Both the position numbers and the translations under genes were made by a program. The notes beneath the pieces are model-generated. The model was not told where the DNA came from. It was given only the letters and a program-made list of their open reading frames with translations, and did no database searches. A stretch of 64,000 nt of DNA from assembly GCA_964353175.1 (NCBI GenBank), contig CAYGUX010000011.1, positions 12,832 to 76,831 of the forward strand, in the 5' to 3' direction. Positions 1 to 8,489 of this stretch are shown in pieces (the first letter of the stretch is position 1; every line of letters begins with the position of its first letter). The stretch is from JAIYCX01 sp964353175 (GTDB lineage: Bacteria; Bdellovibrionota_C; UBA2361; SZUA-149; DAOLCO01).

Positions 1-707
1 CTAATAGAATGAACTAACAACTGAGTTAATACTTCTAGTTCCTTATTAACCTCCATTCTCAAGGCTTGGAATGGAAGGGAGACTGAAACTGAGCCAGTGG
101 AGTAGTTACCCTTTCTCTGCCTATCTCTTAAATAAACAGTTTCACAAATAGACTTAAATTGTGAGGTCGTCTCAATTGGCCTATTCTTAATGATTTCTTT
201 AGCTAAGAACTTCCGTTCAGGGCCCAATCCACCCTTTTTCAGCAAAAATAATAGCTCATTTTCAGATCGATTATTTACTACATCTGCTGCGGTCACCTTC
301 AATCTGTGATCTAGCCTCATATCTAATGGTCCATCAAATCGATGGCTCAGCCCTCTATCTGGATCATCCAACTGAACGCTAGAGATTCCAAGATCTGCTA
401 GGATTAAATCAAACTTACTTGGAACATCTTCAATATCGAAAACTTGTACTAAGTCTTCAAGCTCTGAAAAATTTAAATTTGCAGAGTTAAATCGGCCGGG
501 ATAAGTAGAGGATAATTGTTTATCTACTTCAACTCTGGTCTTGTCATCCGCGTCTATTGCGCACAACTTAAGCGTAGGAATACTTTTAAGTAACTCTCCA
601 GCATGCCCTCCTAACCCCAAAGTACAATCTAGTGCATATTTAGCGCCGCTATCTATTGTTGAAAACGATATAACTTCTCTCAATAAAACGGGGATGTGTT
701 TTTTCAC
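1..707 (-). CDS. rsmH: 16S rRNA (cytosine-1402-N4)-methyltransferase RsmH, 3' end outside the window
   Basis: SAM-dependent methyltransferase that modifies C1402 in the decoding centre of 16S rRNA. Translating the minus strand from the GTG at 707 gives HIPVLLREV near the N-terminus, the glycine-rich SAM loop DCTLGLGGHAGELL, then DLGISSVQLDDPDRG and FDGPLDMR, all family hallmarks. The start overlaps the mraZ stop as GTGA, the usual translational coupling in the dcw cluster. About 235 of roughly 300 expected codons are present; the C-terminus lies left of base 1. No frameshift is seen in the visible part. Confidence 0.93.
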   Translation of the reverse strand, partial: MKKHIPVLLREVISFSTIDSGAKYALDCTLGLGGHAGELLKSIPTLKLCAIDADDKTRVEVDKQLSSTYPGRFNSANLNFSELEDLVQVFDIEDVPSKFDLILADLGISSVQLDDPDRGLSHRFDGPLDMRLDHRLKVTAADVVNNRSENELLFLLKKGGLGPERKFLAKEIIKNRPIETTSQFKSICETVYLRDRQRKGNYSTGSVSVSLPFQALRMEVNKELEVLTQLLVHSI

Positions 708-1222
708 TTATCTACCCCCGCAAACAGTGCTGGGTTTTCAAGCAACATTGACTCAGCTTGAGAAAAAATCAATTGCCAAACTTCCTTTCGCCAAACTCTA
801 AATCCATGGATCGCAGATGTAAACACTAGCTCTCTATCTATTCCAGCATATTCTCTTAGATGATTAGGGATATTAATTCTACCATTTGAGTCACATGCGC
901 AGATTGAAGCGCGCGCAATATAATATGACTCAAGAGTTCTTACGCTCGGATCAAACCGACCTCTCTCTTTGATCTTTAGTTCGAATTCTTTCCACTGGGT
1001 TAAAGAAAACCCGTCCAAACACCTAACCCCATCAGTAATAAAATTAGTTAGAACAATAGACCCTTGATCTTCGCTCAATAAGGCAGATCTAAATGTAGAA
1101 GGTAGTGCGACCCTACCCTTTGTATCCACCGTATGCTCGTGGGTGCCATAAAATGCCTGAGAACCTACCCCTGGATCGGGCTTAGTGCTTTTTATGTTGT
1201 TTTTTGGAGGTGTCCCTACCAT
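704..1222 (-). CDS. mraZ: Transcriptional regulator MraZ
   Basis: MraZ is a DNA-binding ring protein with two AbrB-like SpoVT/MraZ domains that controls the division and wall cluster. The first domain shows FYGTHEHTVDTKGRVALP, matching the family start, and the second has the DSNGRINIP-type motif. The chosen start is the ATG at 1222 (172 aa), preceded closely by GGGAG. A GTG at 1258 would add 12 residues but lacks a ribosome site. Either way the protein has about 25 extra N-terminal residues compared with the usual 145-150 aa. It is followed by rsmH with a 4-nt overlap, the canonical order. Confidence 0.9.
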   Translation of the reverse strand: MVGTPPKNNIKSTKPDPGVGSQAFYGTHEHTVDTKGRVALPSTFRSALLSEDQGSIVLTNFITDGVRCLDGFSLTQWKEFELKIKERGRFDPSVRTLESYYIARASICACDSNGRINIPNHLREYAGIDRELVFTSAIHGFRVWRKEVWQLIFSQAESMLLENPALFAGVDK

Positions 1223-1466
1223 GTTCTCCCACTTTTTACCATTTCCTAACACTATCACTTTAGTTAGGTTTTTTCAACCTAAAAATCAACAACTTAGAAG
1301 CGCAAATGAAAATTTATATGACTTAAAGTTAGGCAATCAAAGTAGCCCCGCTACTCATGACAATGGAGTTGGAGAACCCACAAGATCCTATAGTTATTCA
1401 CTATTAATGTGGATCTAAAAAATTTTTACTTAGGTGCGTTTTTTTGTCTGCGATTCTCGTTATCTG

Positions 1467-1475
1467 TGATATACT
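1467..1475 (+). promoter_or_regulatory. Extended -10 promoter element
   Basis: TGATATACT matches the extended -10 form TG-N-TATAAT at 8 of 9 defined positions. A TTGTCT at 1444-1449 may act as a weak, badly spaced -35. Transcription would start near 1482, right where the foldable segment begins. Inferred from sequence only. Confidence 0.4.
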
Positions 1476-1481
1476 TCGCCC

Positions 1482-1710
1482 TTCCTGATTCTTAGTAGCC
1501 TTGAAACTTAAATGGCACACACCTAGTCCTTGGTATCAAAATAGGCGTGTGGGTGATAAAAATATGGCTGTTTTGGGGCAAGGATGTTTTGCTTCAGACA
1601 GAATCAAGCGAACACTCTACTTTTATTAAGTATTTGTAGAGAAGACTTTTCGGTTTTTTATATTGACATTTTGCTTGGTTTTTTGCACTCTCCGTGCTCC
1701 AATTTTTTTT
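1482..1710 (+). ncRNA. Candidate structured RNA or long 5' leader
   Basis: A closing helix TGATTCT (1486-1492) with AGAATCA (1600-1606) encloses two hairpins: CACACACCT (1516-1524) with AGGCGTGTG (1543-1551, one mismatch), and GGGGCAA (1575-1581) with TTGCTTC (1589-1595, two G-U pairs). This gives a three-way junction. A further CTCTAC/GTAGAG stem lies at 1615-1641, and a short GCAC/GTGC stem followed by eight Ts ends near 1710. It does not match 6S, tmRNA, RNase P, SRP or the common riboswitch classes that I can recall. It could be a free small RNA or the leader of the 1889 gene. Confidence 0.35.
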
Positions 1711-1888
1711 AGTCGGATGTTTGTTTTGGCTCTTTAGGGCCTGTCTAAAATTTAACTTTAATTAGTTATTTTTCAGAGGGGATTTTAAAGAGGCATATTG
1801 CTTTTGCCTGAAAACTGTTGAGGATCCTTTAGAGATTCGGGTGCGGTGGGTAATAATTTAATAACGATTTTTATTTTGGAAATTAATT

Positions 1889-2227
1889 ATGAGGCTTTGG
1901 TCAAACGGTAGCGTTCCTAGAAGTACTGGTGCATTTAACCCTGAGAAACGCTTATTAGCAGCGGTACTACAAAGAGCAATCACAGACTTCTTGACTGGTG
2001 ACGGTGAAGTTCAACTTTCCGCAAGAGATTGGCTTTTTAGCGATGAAGGAACATCAGAGACGTTTTGTTTCCTTTATATCTGCGAAGCTTTAGATTTCAA
2101 CACTGGAGAATTAAGAAAGGCTGTAAGCAGACAGTACGAAAGACAAGTTGAAGAAGATCGTAAAAAACTTCTTGCAGCTTCTCAGTTAAACACTGGAATG
2201 GAATTAGCTCAATCTCTAGCAGCTTAA
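1889..2227 (+). CDS. Small conserved-type protein, paralogue of the 2335 gene
   Basis: Unknown function, 112 aa, soluble, no signal peptide. The central part, PEKRLLAAVLQRAITDFL, then DWLFSDEG, FCFLYICEALDF and ELRKAV, parallels the protein at 2335-2757 segment by segment (KLMAALLSDGVQAYL, EWVENKD, YIFSFDNVCAGLGI, YLRVGL). I recall similar W....FSF..VC..L...P.YLR proteins as uncharacterised small proteins in deltaproteobacteria and Nitrospirae, but cannot name a family. A long AT-rich leader precedes it, the ribosome site is weak (GGAA), and a strong terminator follows. Confidence 0.75.
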   Translation: MRLWSNGSVPRSTGAFNPEKRLLAAVLQRAITDFLTGDGEVQLSARDWLFSDEGTSETFCFLYICEALDFNTGELRKAVSRQYERQVEEDRKKLLAASQLNTGMELAQSLAA

Positions 2228-2252
2228 TCGCTAAGGGAATTTAGCTCCAAAC

Positions 2253-2293
2253 AAAACAGGCCTAGAAGGAAACTTCTAGGCCTGTTTTCATTT
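2253..2293 (+). terminator. Rho-independent terminator after the 1889 gene
   Basis: A perfect 16-bp stem (2253-2268 with 2273-2288) closes on a GAAA tetraloop. Its arms end in AAAA/TTTT, so it can serve both strands; the convergent 2335 gene ends 42 nt away. Confidence 0.9.
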
Positions 2294-2334
2294 TCTACAG
2301 GAGCCTCTAAAGCAGCTCCTCAAATAATCGAATA

Positions 2335-2757
2335 CTATCGCTTTCTAGGTCGACGAATTCTTTTCCAAACTGGAAAAGGCTCTACTCCTTTTTTTCGGTT
2401 CTTTGCATTCAAAATATATCTAGCAAGCCCAACGCGTAGATATTCAGGATTAATCCCTAGGCCCGCGCACACGTTATCAAAACTAAATATATAAACAGGA
2501 TCTTTATTCTCAACCCATTCGATAGCATCGATCCTAGAGTTACCTCCACCTCTAACAAGATTAACAGCCTGATCTAAGTAGGCTTGAACACCGTCAGAAA
2601 GTAAGGCCGCCATTAACTTACGCTCTCCTCCATCTACTCCAGCTACTCGTCTAGCATTATATTGATCTGGAAGCATGATATCAGGCTCGAAATAATCAGA
2701 TGTGTAGGATTCAGTTTCCCATCTATTGTCTAGCGCCTGAGCGGAGAGATTTGCCAT
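2335..2757 (-). CDS. Small conserved-type protein, paralogue of the 1889 gene
   Basis: Unknown function, 140 aa. The start is the ATG at 2757 because GGAGG stands 9 nt upstream; the open frame continues to 2916 but that extension has no ribosome site. The C-terminal half carries ERKLMAALLSDGVQAYL, then EWVENKDPVYIFSFDNVC and LGINPEYLRVGLARYI, shared with the convergent neighbour. It ends in a very basic tail (KRIRRPRKR). The tail could bind nucleic acid, which is inference only. Confidence 0.75.
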   Translation of the reverse strand: MANLSAQALDNRWETESYTSDYFEPDIMLPDQYNARRVAGVDGGERKLMAALLSDGVQAYLDQAVNLVRGGGNSRIDAIEWVENKDPVYIFSFDNVCAGLGINPEYLRVGLARYILNAKNRKKGVEPFPVWKRIRRPRKR

Positions 2758-2974
2758 AAGTAAGGTCCTCCATGATTTATTGATTAATCCAACTTTAACG
2801 ACTTTAAAACAAGCCTTTAAAAGCGTCATTAAGCCATAACACGGAAAAAATAAATTACCAGAGAAATCTCTAGAATGAGCTTTCGATCCACTAAAATAAC
2901 GCTCAAATAGCCTCAAATAGCCATGCTTAGAAGTACTTATGAGATATTAATAGGAGATATCCTTGGGGAATTTG

Positions 2975-4396
2975 CTATGAAAATTCAAAAGCTTCGGTCA
3001 ATGGAGGCCTTAACAACCTAGCTCTCATGATCGCCGCCTTTTCAGCTAACTTAGGATGCGTGTCACCTAGTCTTGCTACTTGATTAAGCTGTTCCGCAGT
3101 TTGTGTAATGATTCTTGCCGCATCTCCTTCAGCAACACCACTCAACATCAATAAGCCTCTAAACTCAATCCAATCTTTAGCCCTTAACCAAACCAATACC
3201 GTCCTGGATGCATCCTCAACTACTTCCCTATCCTCCAACACTCCTGGCATTCTAGTTTCACGTACCCTTTTAAGTACCGCATTTATTTTTGCAATTTCAT
3301 CTTTAGATAAAATTGGATCCTTACCTTTAATATAGTTTCTATGACTATCTCCATTAAAACTTGCAACAACTGCTACTAGCTTCTCTTGGTCATCTTCATT
3401 TATGATCTTATCTTCTATCAATTCAGCTAACTCAATAACCAAGGTAGTGCATAGGTTCGCTGCCCAGAGACCTTTTTCTGAGATCTTATTGTCTTTGACA
3501 TATTTTAAACCTTCTAAACCATTTAAGGCTGATTGCAACAAATCAGACTGCTTACGATCCATGTCATCTGCATATCTTTTTAAACGATTGATTCTTTTTC
3601 TAATCTTCTTAGCTCGATCTGGATCGATCTTAGTAGTCGCGACTAAATCCGCATAGCCCTCTTCCTCTGTTTCTGCATCAATTCTAAGTTGCTCTCCCTC
3701 TTTTTTATCCATAAAAGCGGCTAAACTACGCTCTACTGTGTAGATAAGTCCATCGACCGTTCGATACCTAAGTAGATTTAATACCGTACTAGGACTTGGG
3801 AAATATTGAGATTTTAATGGTTCTGGTGGCCTTCTTGCAATATCTCTAAGGACTCTGGCATCACAAAACCTAGAAGGTGTCGCTAAACAAAAACCAACCG
3901 TATCCTTTCCTCTACGCCCTGCCCTCCCTGACATTTGCTGAAACTCTGAGGAAGATAATTTCTGAAAGCCTTCAGATCCTCTTCTTGAGTGTGCTGTAAC
4001 TAAAACTGTCCTAGCTGGGAAATCTACTCCAGCCGCTACAGTGCCTGTAGCGACCAATACTCTAAGCAGACTTGCTGACATCAATTCTTCTAAAACTAAA
4101 CGCCACATAAGCAATTGTCCGGCATGATGCGCTCCAACTGCAGTAGTCAGCAATGAGGCATATTGAGGATGAGATGAAATCAACAACAAATCAAGATCAT
4201 AACGATTACCAATGTCCTCGATCTTTGCCTTGATTAATGCTTGATGGGATTTTTCAATGTGCAGTTTTTTATTACTCGCAACTCCCTCAACATCATCATC
4301 ACACTGTGCCCTTGAGCTTCTAAAAACAATAGCTGGAAGCAGATTGGTATGCTCCATCTCTACAATGATATGTGCTAAGCTGATCTCGCCTTTCAT
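2975..4396 (-). CDS. Ski2-like DExH RNA helicase, C-terminal half (RecA2 and accessory domains)
   Basis: Second half of a Ski2/Mtr4-type superfamily 2 helicase, 473 aa. Visible motifs: AIVFRSSRAQC near the start (motif IV region), GAHHAG at about 89-93, VLVATGTVAAGVDFPA at 113-128 (motif V) and QQMSGRAGRRG at 153-163 (motif VI). The rest is helical, as in the winged-helix/ratchet part of the family. Its ATG overlaps the stop of the N-terminal half as ATGA, with AGGAG a few nt upstream, so re-initiation looks real. No Walker A is present, so it cannot act as a helicase alone; the two products probably assemble. Confidence 0.85.
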   Translation of the reverse strand: MKGEISLAHIIVEMEHTNLLPAIVFRSSRAQCDDDVEGVASNKKLHIEKSHQALIKAKIEDIGNRYDLDLLLISSHPQYASLLTTAVGAHHAGQLLMWRLVLEELMSASLLRVLVATGTVAAGVDFPARTVLVTAHSRRGSEGFQKLSSSEFQQMSGRAGRRGKDTVGFCLATPSRFCDARVLRDIARRPPEPLKSQYFPSPSTVLNLLRYRTVDGLIYTVERSLAAFMDKKEGEQLRIDAETEEEGYADLVATTKIDPDRAKKIRKRINRLKRYADDMDRKQSDLLQSALNGLEGLKYVKDNKISEKGLWAANLCTTLVIELAELIEDKIINEDDQEKLVAVVASFNGDSHRNYIKGKDPILSKDEIAKINAVLKRVRETRMPGVLEDREVVEDASRTVLVWLRAKDWIEFRGLLMLSGVAEGDAARIITQTAEQLNQVARLGDTHPKLAEKAAIMRARLLRPPLTEAFEFS

Positions 4397-5175
4397 CTTC
4401 TCCTACCTCTTCGATCATTACTTCTACCCCTATTCCCTCGGAATCGTGGGTCAACAGTCCTCTTCGGCGCATAAAAATCTTCGACCTCTTTAAGTAATCT
4501 ACCTTCTAAATTATTCAAGGGCAGTACTCCCAGATCTGGATGAAAAAAACCTAAACGCAATTCAACAGGCCTATGGGTCTCAGTTATAATTTTGACTTTT
4601 TTCCCTCTGACAGACTCTATCCATTCAGCAATTTCTTCTGCATTAGACACTGAGGCAGAAAGCATTAACAAAGTGGCACTCTTAGGAGATAAAATTATAC
4701 TTTCCTCCCATACAGGTCCCCTTTGCATATCCGAGATATAATGGAACTCGTCCAATACTACTAAAGAGTAGTTATCCCCATAATTATATAGTTCATTTCG
4801 ATAGATCTCAGTAGTAGCGACTACCACATCAGCATCACCATCTATCTTCCTATCACCAGTCAGTAGGCCTACTGTGAAATGGGGTTCAAATCTTTTTCTG
4901 AACTCCGTATATTTAGTATTAGATAGCGCTTTAAGTGGTGCGGTATAAACAGCTCTCCGACCTTGAGAGATACTGTGCGCAATTCCCTGAACGGCGATAT
5001 AAGTTTTACCAGTTCCAGTTGGAGCCACTACCAAAGTATCATACCCTTCAGAGATAGATTCAATTGCTTCAATTTGAAATTTATCAGGAGAAAAAGGAGC
5101 TTCCTTAGGATTCCCTATTCCTTCTAAAAAAGCACTTTTAATATTATCTAATTGCTTAGGATGTCTGGCATTCAT
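4393..5175 (-). CDS. Ski2-like DExH RNA helicase, N-terminal half (RecA1)
   Basis: 260 aa with the first RecA-like domain only: Walker A APTGTGKT at 51-58, TAPLKALSN (Ia), TGD, ATTEIYRN, the DExH box DEFH at 142-145 and LMLSASVSN (motif III). It stops after an arginine/glycine-rich tail (RFRGNRGRSNDRRGRRR), and the RecA2 half follows in another frame with a 4-nt overlap. Together they total 733 residues, a normal size for the single-chain bacterial family. The start overlaps the end of the ABC ATPase gene by 20 nt, suggesting one operon. Confidence 0.86.
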   Translation of the reverse strand: MNARHPKQLDNIKSAFLEGIGNPKEAPFSPDKFQIEAIESISEGYDTLVVAPTGTGKTYIAVQGIAHSISQGRRAVYTAPLKALSNTKYTEFRKRFEPHFTVGLLTGDRKIDGDADVVVATTEIYRNELYNYGDNYSLVVLDEFHYISDMQRGPVWEESIILSPKSATLLMLSASVSNAEEIAEWIESVRGKKVKIITETHRPVELRLGFFHPDLGVLPLNNLEGRLLKEVEDFYAPKRTVDPRFRGNRGRSNDRRGRRR

Positions 5176-5905
5176 TAGTGAAACTAAACCTTGTCTTTAA
5201 AAATTCTCTCATGCCTTCGGTGGCACATGATTGGAGTTCTGCAGATGGGCAGTCTCCTATAATTGTTCCCTTATCGAACATAACCACTCTGCTTACATGA
5301 GGAATAAGTCTTCGAATATCGTGACTTACTGTTATTGAGGTACACTGGCTATCACCTTCAAGTTCACTAATCAACTCCATGATACTTGTCGCAGTAATAG
5401 GGTCCAAGCCACTAGTAGGGTCGTCTAAGAGTAGGAGTTCAGGCCTTGGCACTAAAGCTCTAGCAATACCCACCCTCTTCCTCATCCCTCCACTTAATTC
5501 GCTAGGAAGCTTATAAAGAGAGTTAGACAGTCCTACCCTTCCCAATATCGTAGCACTTCGTTCCTTTGCCTCCTCCTTACTAAGCGAAACAGCTCTTTGA
5601 CCAACTTCATTCAAACCTGAGAGTAGTGGAAACATTACATTTTCAATAACGCTTAATCCATCAAACAATCCACCTTCTTGAAACAAAAAACCAGTACTTG
5701 GTCTCTTACCATCAATTCCATATTCGATAGAACCAGATGTTTGTGAATATATCCCCGCAAGAATTTTTAAAAAAGTACTCTTACCTGAATTAGATGGGCC
5801 AACTATTCCAATATCATCGGATTGGCTTACTATTAAATCAATCCCATTTAGCACATATTTATTGGAAAAACTCTTTTTAACTGCCTTTGCTACAATTGCA
5901 TTCAT
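5156..5905 (-). CDS. ABC transporter ATP-binding protein, MlaF/Mkl type
   Basis: 249-aa ATPase subunit. Walker A GPSNSGKST, Q-loop FLFQEGGLFDGLSV, signature LSGGMRKRVGIARAL and Walker B LLLLDDPTSGLDP are present. GMRKRV after the signature is typical of the MlaF group, which energises phospholipid transport between the two membranes with MlaE and MlaD. No permease or MCE protein is encoded nearby, so it is an orphan here. It starts within the last codons of the dus gene (ATGA overlap) and overlaps the helicase downstream. Confidence 0.85.
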   Translation of the reverse strand: MNAIVAKAVKKSFSNKYVLNGIDLIVSQSDDIGIVGPSNSGKSTFLKILAGIYSQTSGSIEYGIDGKRPSTGFLFQEGGLFDGLSVIENVMFPLLSGLNEVGQRAVSLSKEEAKERSATILGRVGLSNSLYKLPSELSGGMRKRVGIARALVPRPELLLLDDPTSGLDPITATSIMELISELEGDSQCTSITVSHDIRRLIPHVSRVVMFDKGTIIGDCPSAELQSCATEGMREFLKTRFSFTNECQTS

Positions 5906-6972
5906 AGAGTTAAGCCTCTTGATAAAGACTCAGGATCAGCATGAATTTCTGAATTAAAAGTAAATACAGAGCTTGAAGAATCATCCAAAGCATTCTTCCA
6001 ATCCTCCAAACGTACCTTCATCTGATCCAATGAACACTCTCTACATAAATCTCTTCTTAGCTCACTAGAACGAGGAATCCTCCTAGTAGATTGAGAAATT
6101 AGTTGTTTCATCTTCCCAATAGCACCCTTCGGAGGCATATCCATTAGCAAAAGCTCCAAATATCTTAAAAGGACGCGTGGTATCTCTGAATATGGCCTTT
6201 GCTCACTTTCAATACCCATAAATTCGTTATAAATATCTTTAAAGATCCAAGGATTTTCCATCGCACCACGACCGATCATCAATCCAGCTACTCCTTCCTT
6301 AAAGCCTTCAAGCGCAGTTTTACCATCAACGATATCACCACTACCAATGACTGGAATTGGTAGTTTGGATGCTACTTCACCAATAATTTTCCAATCAGCA
6401 CTTCCTCGGTAAAGTTGTTCCCTCGTTCTGCCATGGATGGTTAACATCTTAACCCCACTTTCCACAGCCAAATTCCCAACTTCCAAGGCATTAATTGAAT
6501 TTTCACTCCATCCGGAACGAATTTTTAAAGTTAAGGGGATCTGAACTGTGCTACTTACAGCATGTAAAAGCTTTCCAAGATGATCAACTTGCCTCATTAA
6601 CTCACAACCCCCACCACGCCGAACAACCTTTGGAACAGGACAACCACAATTAATATCAATGATTTCAGCTCCAGTATCCTCTACCATCTTAGCAGAGATC
6701 ACCATTCGCTCGATGTCATATCCGAAAATTTGTATTGCTATAGGTCGCTCATACTCTTCAAACTTCATCATGTCGATACTTCGACCAGCTTGACGAGAGA
6801 GTGCTTCGATACTAATAAACTCAGTCATGACCAAGCCGAGTGCTGCTCCATTTTCTTCTCTTAGTAGTCTTCTAAAAGCAGAATTGGTTACTCCCGACAT
6901 AGGTGCGAGTACTAAATTGGGCGAGCTTATCACCCCCCCGATATTCAATGGTTTTAAGTAATTCGTCTTCAT
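5902..6972 (-). CDS. dusB: tRNA-dihydrouridine synthase (DusB-like)
   Basis: Flavin enzyme that reduces uridines in the tRNA D-loop. The TIM-barrel begins LVLAPMSGVTNSAFRRL; it contains IDINCGCPVPKVVRRGGG, whose Cys is the expected proton donor, then LTLKIRSGW, LTIHGRTREQLYRG and VIGSGDI...LMIGRGAMENPWIF. The ATG at 6972 (356 aa) is preferred over a TTG at 7005; neither has a strong ribosome site. It sits 44 nt after the histidine kinase gene and overlaps the ABC ATPase gene. Family certain; the exact paralogue (A, B or C) is inferred from length and motifs. Confidence 0.9.
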   Translation of the reverse strand: MKTNYLKPLNIGGVISSPNLVLAPMSGVTNSAFRRLLREENGAALGLVMTEFISIEALSRQAGRSIDMMKFEEYERPIAIQIFGYDIERMVISAKMVEDTGAEIIDINCGCPVPKVVRRGGGCELMRQVDHLGKLLHAVSSTVQIPLTLKIRSGWSENSINALEVGNLAVESGVKMLTIHGRTREQLYRGSADWKIIGEVASKLPIPVIGSGDIVDGKTALEGFKEGVAGLMIGRGAMENPWIFKDIYNEFMGIESEQRPYSEIPRVLLRYLELLLMDMPPKGAIGKMKQLISQSTRRIPRSSELRRDLCRECSLDQMKVRLEDWKNALDDSSSSVFTFNSEIHADPESLSRGLTL

Positions 6973-7016
6973 AGTTGGCACAATAAGTACACTAAATGCG
7001 TGCAAAATCCAAGTAC

Positions 7017-8489
7017 TTAAGCTCTAAAAAGTATATTTTTAACCTTATCTAACAACTCTTCCACCGCAAAAGGCTTCTGAATTAGGCCTAGAGCCCCATC
7101 TTTGATTAACTGCCTCGTTTTTTGATCAGATGAATAACCAGAGGATATTAAAACTTTCACAGAAGGGTTAATTTCCTTTAATAAATAATATAGCTCAAAT
7201 CCAGGTATGCCAGGCATTATCATATCCATAATTACGAGGTTAATTTCCGAGTGATGTTTCTTAAAAATCTCTATAGCCCGCTCTCCATTCTCGGCACTGA
7301 ATGCAGTATAACCAATGAAATCTAAACTCCTTTCAAGAACTAACCTTATCGAATCTTCATCATCTACAACTAAAATTTTTCCTAATTTCTCTGAATCCGC
7401 TACATCAAATTTTTTATGTTCCGCAACCTTACTACTAGGATCACCTTCCATATTGCTTTGACTCTCTGACAATGGAAGGATTAAGGAGAAGGCACTGCCA
7501 CTATTTTTTCTTGATTTAACATCTATCGCCCCTTTTAGGTCCTTAACAATAAAAAATACTGTTGCTAATCCTAATCCGGTTCCTGTGCCTTTTTTGGTAG
7601 TGAAAAATGGTTCAAACATTCTAGATTGAACTTCCTCACTTATTCCATTGCCTGTATCAGTGACGATAAGTCGAATATAGTTACCCGCAGACAAATTGAA
7701 CCCGTGAATGACCGTTGAATCTGCTAAAGCGACTGTTCCAATATCGATTGAAATTACTCCACCACTAAGCATAGCATCTCTCGCATTAACAATTAAGTTC
7801 AGTAGAATTTGAGTAATCTGACTTTCTTTAGCATCTATAAACAGGCAATTATCAGGGCATTTTAGACTGATTGAAATGCCACTAGGTAAATTGGGGGATA
7901 ATAATGGGATGCTACTTCTCGTCAATTCACAGAGATCAACCCGAGAAAGAATTTTATCACTAAGGGGGTCCTCTAATTTTGCAAAATCTAAAATCTGTTT
8001 AGATAACTGTGATGCTTTTCTTGCTCCATCTTCTGCTGATCGCAAAGAATCATCTATCGGGCCATCAGAAGTAAGTCTTAGATATGAGATATGACCAAGA
8101 ACCGCCATTAATAGATTATTTAGATCGTGGGCGATTGAACCTGCGATCGTTCCCAACTCTACTAGCCTCTCTATGTTTTCTGGTCGCTCACCAATTTCTA
8201 CCTCCGCTCGAGTAGGCTCTACATCTATATACACAACAGCTTTAATTCTTAAAGTACTTTCAGGCAGAATAAAGATCTTCGTTTTATATGCTTCACCATT
8301 ATATCTAAGAGTAAGTTCACTATTTCTATCTGGAACAGAATAAGTATTACCCTTTCCATCGAGAGCAATAATATCTGAAATTTCAGTTAATATCGTTTCT
8401 TCATTATACCCGAGGTCAAAAAATACACGGGCGCTCTCAGATGCATCTATTACCCTAAATGATCTATCTACAAAAATAACTGGTCCCAT
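7017..8489 (-). CDS. Hybrid sensor histidine kinase with C-terminal receiver domain
   Basis: 490 aa, no membrane segment, so a cytoplasmic sensor. Residues 1-95 form a PAS-like sensor. The H-box is GSIAHDLNNLL with phospho-acceptor His121. The ATPase has NLIVNARDAM (N box), VTDTGNGIS (G1) and GTGTGLGLATV (G2). A receiver domain starts at about 371 (ILVVDDEDS) with the phospho-acceptor Asp422 in VIMDMIMPG. HDxNN hybrids of this kind usually feed a phosphorelay or a sigma-54 activator; no partner regulator is encoded in the window. Confidence 0.92.
   Translation of the reverse strand: MGPVIFVDRSFRVIDASESARVFFDLGYNEETILTEISDIIALDGKGNTYSVPDRNSELTLRYNGEAYKTKIFILPESTLRIKAVVYIDVEPTRAEVEIGERPENIERLVELGTIAGSIAHDLNNLLMAVLGHISYLRLTSDGPIDDSLRSAEDGARKASQLSKQILDFAKLEDPLSDKILSRVDLCELTRSSIPLLSPNLPSGISISLKCPDNCLFIDAKESQITQILLNLIVNARDAMLSGGVISIDIGTVALADSTVIHGFNLSAGNYIRLIVTDTGNGISEEVQSRMFEPFFTTKKGTGTGLGLATVFFIVKDLKGAIDVKSRKNSGSAFSLILPLSESQSNMEGDPSSKVAEHKKFDVADSEKLGKILVVDDEDSIRLVLERSLDFIGYTAFSAENGERAIEIFKKHHSEINLVIMDMIMPGIPGFELYYLLKEINPSVKVLISSGYSSDQKTRQLIKDGALGLIQKPFAVEELLDKVKNILFRA

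Larger units (their letters stand above)
1223..1888. other. Non-coding interval between divergent mraZ and the 1889 gene
   Basis: No convincing gene lies here. The mraZ-proximal part carries a 7-bp hairpin (1264-1270 with 1276-1282, loop TTTTC). A short stem-loop AGTAGCCCCGCTACT sits at 1341-1355 and recurs at 26608. The right part holds an extended -10 promoter and a possible structured RNA, annotated separately. The 77-codon open frame at 1185-1418 overlaps the mraZ start antisense and looks like chance. Confidence 0.6.

Noticed and set aside
1185..1418. 77-codon open frame on + strand
   Set aside because: Overlaps the mraZ start antisense, has no ribosome site and no family resemblance.
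1482..1710. 6S RNA, tmRNA or SRP RNA
   Set aside because: The conserved cores of these RNAs are not seen; only an unnamed fold is supported.
2758..2916. N-terminal extension of the 2335 gene (193 aa frame)
   Set aside because: GGAGG before the ATG at 2757 fixes the start; the extension has no ribosome site.
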